64,000 bases of DNA from Prorocentrum cordatum (Eukaryota > Sar > Dinophyceae > Prorocentrales > Prorocentraceae): contig CAUYUJ010005703.1 in the NCBI GenBank assembly GCA_963575745.1, positions 478,154 through 542,153 of the forward strand, in the 5' to 3' direction. How positions within the stretch are numbered: the stretch's first letter is position 1; every line of letters starts with the position of its first letter. The notes beneath the pieces are model-generated. The model was not told the origin of the DNA. It made no database searches and saw only the letters and a program-made list of their open reading frames with translations. Below are positions 60,010 through 64,000 of this stretch, piece by piece. Both the position numbers and the translations under genes were made by a program.

Positions 60010-62589
60010 TCAATAGGGTTCCTGGGTGGCCCGACCTTTGTCCTTGCCTTTGTCGGCCCCTGGGGGCCCCGTCCCTGGGGTGACCTGGCCTGGCTGGTCG
60101 ATCCAACCGCAGGCAGCCACGGGTTCGGCGGCCGCTGCAGCTTCCTCCGTCTTAGTTTCCAGAGTGGCCACTTGTGGCAGGTGGATGGTGCCTCCCGTGA
60201 GGTGCCCGAGGAGGGTCTGGATGTCGCCGCGCAGTGCAGCGGCGTCGGCGGTTGCCGTCTGTTGCTGGGTGACGACGGTGGCAAGCCCCCGTTCCAGCCC
60301 TGAAACGTGCTCCGTGAGTGTGGCCTGGGAGGAGAGGACGCCCGCAAGCTGTGCCTGCATGTTATCCACCGTGTTGGCTAGCAGCTCGTGCTGTTGTTCC
60401 ATGTGCTGGATGCGGGTCGTGGCAGCATCTGGCAGTTTAGAGGCCGATGCGAAGCGATCGCCGAAGGTGTTGAGTTCGTGGGAGGCCACGCTGTATTCAT
60501 CACCTGATGAGAGGATCTCGACGTCGTCGACGTCGCCTGGTACTTTGGCGGCTGTGGCAGCGTCGCCTTCGGTGTGGCCCCCACCTTCTGCCGCCACCGT
60601 GCCAAGCCAGGAGTCATGGCCACCTGATCCTGGGGCGGCCATCGGTTCAGCGGCTCCGTCCGTGCCGTACGGGGGTGCAGAGGAGCTGCGGCCTGGGGCG
60701 CAGGGTGACCTTGCGTGCGGCGTGGCGTCACGTTTCCCGCTGGAGGAGCGGTGGCGCTTGGCTGAAGGCTCCTCCTTGGGGATCAGGAGCGGTGCGACGC
60801 CCTTGCCTTTGGGCGTGGCAGTCCTGAGGTCGTGGAGGTAGGGGCTCTGGGCCGCTTTGGTGAGGAGTGTGCCGGTGGCGGGGCTAAAGCCGCCACCACG
60901 GGCTGGCGGCGTCACAGGCTCTGTGATGATGGTAGGCGTGACGATGGTAACGTTGTCCCGCTTCGGCACCACCTCAGCCCGCGGGGCCTCGGTGATGCTC
61001 CACGGGATAGGGCACCCCGCGACCTGTACCGTATAGGTGAGTGGGGGCCGATGGGCGCGCACTAAGGCAAACTGGGCCGCAGTGGCTGGGTCCCAGGCGG
61101 TGTGGTAGACCTCACAGCCCCATTTAACGGACGGGCCCGTGAGAGTCTTGGCGAGCTGGGTCAGCGTGGCGCGACGTGCCGCAATGCCAGTGATGCGGTA
61201 GCGCGTCTTGGCGAGGGTGGCCTCGCAGCCGCGGATGCTGACAGCAGCGGCCTTGGCGACGTCAGACCCCCGCGGAACACGGATCCCCAGCAGGCCTGAC
61301 TTGCCGTGCCTGACGACTCCCAGGGCCTTGAGCTCCACTGACTTCTGGAACGCGTCTGCCATCGTGATGGGCTGGTCCTCAGGGAACCACACGGTCTGAT
61401 ACTTGTCGGCGGTGGGCTCGTCTGCACCTACGTTGCTGAGGTCGTAGGTGGCACCGAGTTGCCCTGATCCCGCCAGGACCTTGTCGACCGCTTGGAGACT
61501 GACGCCGAAGGTGGCAGCCAGGGACCTCGTTCCGACGCCCGATCCAAACCTGCCTAGGCTTTTGCAGGGTTCGAGGATGGTGACGGCTTTAAAGTTGCCG
61601 TGGAAGAGGGCCTTGAAGGTGTCCTGGAGCTGACTATCGAGCTCCTGGCGGCGAGCGTCTTTCTTGGACTCCCTGTGCTTTTGGTTTTGGCGCGCCTTGT
61701 CCTGTGGAGCGGAGTCGCCTCGAAAAGGGCCCTTGGCGCGTGGACCACCGTTCACGGGGGCACCTCCCGAGAACTGGTCCTCGAAGGCCTGGTGCATGGA
61801 GGGGACTGCGGCAATGGCCTCGGTCTCGTGCATGGTCGCCCGGATCCAGCAGACGTGGTCGGCAAGGTCGATGGTGGCGACGGCTACTTTTTCCGTGCAG
61901 GCGACCTCCTTGGTGCCCAGCTGGTACACGGTCACGGGGACGTGCGTGTGGACCACTTTGGGCGCCTTGGGGTGACGCTTCAGGACGGGGACGGCGAGCT
62001 CGGTACCGACGTAGTTGTCGTTTTTAGGGCCCATGACAGCAATCGCGAGCTGACCCGTGGCTCGCTTGCCCTGCTCGAGGTGGTGCTGCAGCAGCCGTTC
62101 ACCACTCTCGTAGTCGTGGAGGCTGATGCTGGGCTTGTACGTCTTGCCGTCGTCAGGCGAGGTGGGTTCGGCCAGGACAGGGACCTTCCAAAAGGCAGGG
62201 TCCAAGGCGATGAATTGGGTGTCCGCAGCCTGAAGACGTGCGGAACCCGCTGGTGGGTGTGATGTGTCACCGCCAATGCGCTTAGGCTTGCTGCGCTGGT
62301 GATGATCGAGCGTGTAGCTAATCTGGTTGGCGGCGCACATGCGGATCAGGGCGCTGCCAAGCTTCTTCGTGTTGGAATTGTGCATGTCGTACGTTGCCTG
62401 GAGCTCGTCCGCGTTCAGTTCGGCAAGCCCGTTGTATGCGGCCGTGGGGCGGTCAGACCCCGCTTGCTTGAACGCTGCGACGCCGTCCTGCTTGCGTTGA
62501 AGGAGAGACCCTTCAGCAGCAGGGCGCGCGGGGCGGGAGCTCGGAGGCTGCTTAGAAGAGCGACGGCGCTCCGGCTTCTTGGGGGCCAT
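60010..62589 (-). CDS. LINE copy B ORF1 protein (859 aa), intact
   Basis: From ATG at 62589 (an upstream GTG at 62601 is in frame) to TAG or TAA before 60010. It has a basic N-terminus (MAPKKPERRRSSKQ); a predicted globular region at about 40-260 (YNGLAELNADELQATYDMHN, ISLHDYESGERLLQHHLEQG); a Lys/Arg-rich RQNQKHRESKKDARRQEL at about 300; a second globular part with CEVYHTAWDPATAAQFALVR; a basic SAKRHRSSSGKRD tail with NLS-like character at about 640; and a coiled coil at about 735-815 (MEQQHELLANTVDNMQAQLA and following). Basic segments plus a coiled coil fit a nucleic-acid-binding, self-associating ORF1 protein. It is the only long ORF of this element without a frame break, perhaps because it is under selection, or by chance. 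Confidence 0.75.
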   Translation of the reverse strand: MAPKKPERRRSSKQPPSSRPARPAAEGSLLQRKQDGVAAFKQAGSDRPTAAYNGLAELNADELQATYDMHNSNTKKLGSALIRMCAANQISYTLDHHQRSKPKRIGGDTSHPPAGSARLQAADTQFIALDPAFWKVPVLAEPTSPDDGKTYKPSISLHDYESGERLLQHHLEQGKRATGQLAIAVMGPKNDNYVGTELAVPVLKRHPKAPKVVHTHVPVTVYQLGTKEVACTEKVAVATIDLADHVCWIRATMHETEAIAAVPSMHQAFEDQFSGGAPVNGGPRAKGPFRGDSAPQDKARQNQKHRESKKDARRQELDSQLQDTFKALFHGNFKAVTILEPCKSLGRFGSGVGTRSLAATFGVSLQAVDKVLAGSGQLGATYDLSNVGADEPTADKYQTVWFPEDQPITMADAFQKSVELKALGVVRHGKSGLLGIRVPRGSDVAKAAAVSIRGCEATLAKTRYRITGIAARRATLTQLAKTLTGPSVKWGCEVYHTAWDPATAAQFALVRAHRPPLTYTVQVAGCPIPWSITEAPRAEVVPKRDNVTIVTPTIITEPVTPPARGGGFSPATGTLLTKAAQSPYLHDLRTATPKGKGVAPLLIPKEEPSAKRHRSSSGKRDATPHARSPCAPGRSSSAPPYGTDGAAEPMAAPGSGGHDSWLGTVAAEGGGHTEGDAATAAKVPGDVDDVEILSSGDEYSVASHELNTFGDRFASASKLPDAATTRIQHMEQQHELLANTVDNMQAQLAGVLSSQATLTEHVSGLERGLATVVTQQQTATADAAALRGDIQTLLGHLTGGTIHLPQVATLETKTEEAAAAAEPVAACGWIDQPGQVTPGTGPPGADKGKDKGRATQEPY

Positions 62590-62736
62590 TGCTGCGGGCA
62601 CTCTGGTGTGGAGAGGTGACGCGAATCAGTAGGGTCCTGCTGGGACCCCTCCGGTCTCGCGAGGCCTGGGAGTCTGACTCCGAGGCGGGGCGCTTCGCGT
62701 CGCGGCTGCGGTCTGAGCGCAGGGCGCTCTCGAGCC

Positions 62737-62739
<3 letters not shown>

Positions 62740-62835
<96 letters not shown>

Positions 62836-62988
62836 GCGAGCGAGCGAGCGAGAGAGAGAGAGAGAGAGCGAGGAAGAGAGAGAGAGAGGAATATATATAG
62901 AGAGAAAGAAGGAGAGAAAGAGAGAGAGAGAGAGAGAACAAGAGAGAGAGAGAGAGGAAGCGAGAGAGAGGGAGAGGAGAGAGAGAGA
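62740..62988 (-). repeat. (TC)n tail of LINE copy A
   Basis: About 250 bp of (GA)n on the plus strand with a (GCGA)n stretch near 62824-62853 and AATATATATAG near 62890. It sits exactly between the 3' end of copy A and the 5' leader of copy B. Confidence 0.9.
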
Positions 62989-64000
62989 GATCGGACAAGT
63001 AGGCGGACCAGGGTCCGTCCGCGAGGCGCACTGCGGTGCGACAACTCGCATGCACTATTTGCGGCGGTGCGGCCTTTAGATACGAGGGCGGGCAACAAAA
63101 AAAACCCTCCCCCGGCGCAGTGCGACAGACGCTACAGACGGCGGACAGACGATGATGATCTCACCTGTCAGACCGCGTGAGGAAATAGGCCCCAACAAGA
63201 AGGCGACGTGCTGACACGTGGCTAGGCGGCTTGGCAGACCGCCAGTTGGGCGCTTGGCCGCTAAGCGGCGCGCAGTGACGGGGCACCCCCCGCCCCCACG
63301 CCCTGACACCGTGGACGCGGAGCCACGCGTACACACGGGCAGGCAGAAAGGAGGAGATTAGCGCGGGGCACCAGGTGGAGCGCCGCGGAACGATGACAGC
63401 ATAGCTTGGATGGTGAGTGACGGTACGGCACCATCGGGCGAGGCCGTGAGCAGCTCGGCAAAGGCTCGCCCAGCGCTGTGAAGGCGCTGGAGTAGAGGGC
63501 CTTGGCGAGCTTGGGCGGCGGCGAGGTCCGCGGCGAGAGCTAAGCACCTCTGCTGGAGAGCAGCCATAGCCTGTGACAGCTCGGTTTCGCGGTCGGTGAG
63601 GGGTGGCTGCTCAGCGCCAGCAGCCGAGAGCCTCGAGACAGAGGCGAGGTCCTCGGTACGCCTGTCCAAATGGTGGACTAGCGTAGTGCGGCACCCTGTA
63701 CGCTGTCGTCCGTCACCCTTGAAGGGTGACTGGAGGGGCACACGCGACCCCAGGGCTGGAGCCGCTAGGCCCACGCCCCGAGAGGTCGGGAGAGCCGCTT
63801 CCTCTCGCTCAGCAACGATGGAAGCGTGGACGGGGCACGAGGGCCTGTCTGGTTTAGTGCCCTGCGGGGGGGCTGAAGCCGCCCCCGCGGGCTGTCGGTG
63901 GTGGGGGGGCGGAGTGGTTTGCGCGGTGGGACCAATCATGATGCCGTGCAAGGGCTCTGAGGTCGGTCGCGTAGAAGGTTGGCGTCTCGGTAGGGCGGCA
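62989..64000 (-). mobile_element. 3' end of LINE copy A (truncated by window edge)
   Basis: Near-identical by eye to the 3' end of copy B: 62989-63357 to 46327-46693, 63358-63730 to 46694-47060, and 63755-64000 to 47271-47515. Copy A lacks the AT-rich insertion. It lies upstream of copy B in element orientation with only the (TC)n tract between, so the two are tandem, head to tail. Confidence 0.9.
63358..63951 (-). CDS. LINE copy A, C-terminal end of ORF2 (partial)
   Basis: The open frame continues to the window edge. It contains IMIGPTAQTT, a Pro/Ala-rich segment, LPTSRGVGLAAPALGSRVPL, CRTTLVHHLDRRTEDLASVS, and the helical ending TELSQAMAALQQRCLALAAD, which is a likely coiled coil. Ends GAPPGAPR. 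In copy A this frame is uninterrupted, showing what copy B looked like before its insertion. Confidence 0.6.
   Translation of the reverse strand: MHGIMIGPTAQTTPPPHHRQPAGAASAPPQGTKPDRPSCPVHASIVAEREEAALPTSRGVGLAAPALGSRVPLQSPFKGDGRQRTGCRTTLVHHLDRRTEDLASVSRLSAAGAEQPPLTDRETELSQAMAALQQRCLALAADLAAAQARQGPLLQRLHSAGRAFAELLTASPDGAVPSLTIQAMLSSFRGAPPGAPR

Larger units (their letters stand above)
46266..62740 (-). mobile_element. Very large LINE (copy B), about 16.4 kb, minus strand
   Basis: In element orientation it starts right after the (TC)n tail of the upstream copy (about 62740). It has about 150 bases of leader, ORF1 (62589-60010), a second coding region of more than 12 kb broken by frameshifts (59838-46694), a 3' UTR with a terminal CTACTTGTCCGAT sequence ending at about 46327, and a (TC)n tail (46326-46266). 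Endonuclease, RT and RNase H identify it as a non-LTR retrotransposon. Sixteen kilobases is two to three times the usual LINE size. The same 3' end, with its (TC)n tail, occurs upstream at 62740-64000, so two copies lie head to tail. Confidence 0.85.
47271..63880. repeat. Dispersed hairpin repeat GGCT-NN-AGCC (thirteen copies in the LINE)
   Basis: Copies at 47271, 47388, 48521, 49549, 50770, 52564, 53851, 56000, 58264, 59283, 60882, 63754 and 63871 (start positions on the plus strand). Twelve are followed by GC, the exception being 49549 (GG), and most are preceded by G. The loop is GA, GG or AA while the four-base stem is constant. They lie in the same orientation but in different reading frames of the LINE coding region: some encode GGFSPA, others PAASA or GAAPAP. 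Confidence 0.8.

Noticed and set aside
62589-62900. Plus-strand Arg-Glu repeat ORF
   Set aside because: Translation of the (GA)n LINE tail.

Overview
The window looks like nuclear DNA of a dinoflagellate. It is GC-rich and repeat-dense, and almost every recognisable coding region is a retroelement of a type I associate with dinoflagellates. A sequence very close to the 3' end of the dinoflagellate spliced leader sits in an LTR, and several small introns appear to end in pyrimidine runs plus AG. The high GC and element types would fit a Prorocentrum-like species, but that is a guess. I see no tRNA, rRNA, CRISPR array or bacterial-type operon.

Layout. 0-9.4 kb: no convincing gene. It holds G-rich degenerate repeats, a composite dispersed repeat (modules A, B, C) that repeatedly precedes TCC microsatellites, a fold-back element with a minisatellite core (2.85-3.72 kb), a short lysine-rich repeat ORF, two AT-rich triplet-periodic islands and two weak minus-strand ORFs. 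9.458-19.561 kb: a nearly intact, unusually long (about 10.1 kb) Ty1/copia-type LTR retrotransposon with two apparently identical 184-bp LTRs, a tRNA-iMet-like primer site, Gag with a zinc knuckle, protease, integrase, reverse transcriptase and RNase H. It is interrupted by one in-frame TAG and carries an overlapping second-frame ORF. 20.5-30.3 kb: decayed plus-strand non-LTR (LINE) elements. 30.3-39 kb: repeats, a truncated Sir2-like gene on the minus strand, a second fold-back structure (33.5-34.3 kb) and a dead copia RT/RNase H copy on the minus strand. 39.3-43.1 kb: a minus-strand, intron-containing, frameshifted gene of a multicopy type. 43.4-44.0 kb: a possible small plus-strand split gene. 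44.5-45.7 kb: an 89-bp tandem array.

46.27-64 kb: two head-to-tail copies of a very large minus-strand LINE. The complete copy is about 16.4 kb. Its first ORF (859 aa) is intact. It is followed by a reading path of more than 12 kb, broken by several frameshifts, that carries a signal-like peptide, hydrophobic segments, an ADP-ribosyltransferase-like HGT block, a Cys-rich zinc module, an endonuclease, RT and RNase H. Only the 3' end of the upstream copy lies in the window. Both copies end in a (TC)n tract, in element orientation, immediately after the same terminal sequence. Scattered through them is a short GC-rich hairpin (GGCT-NN-AGCC) whose stem is constant while the loop and the reading frame vary.

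The elements do not form a shared pathway. They are layers of insertion: the copia element looks youngest, the tandem LINE intermediate, and the 20-37 kb remnants oldest. The least expected signals are the spliced-leader relic inside an LTR, the extra domains and tandem arrangement of the large LINE, and the hairpin family.
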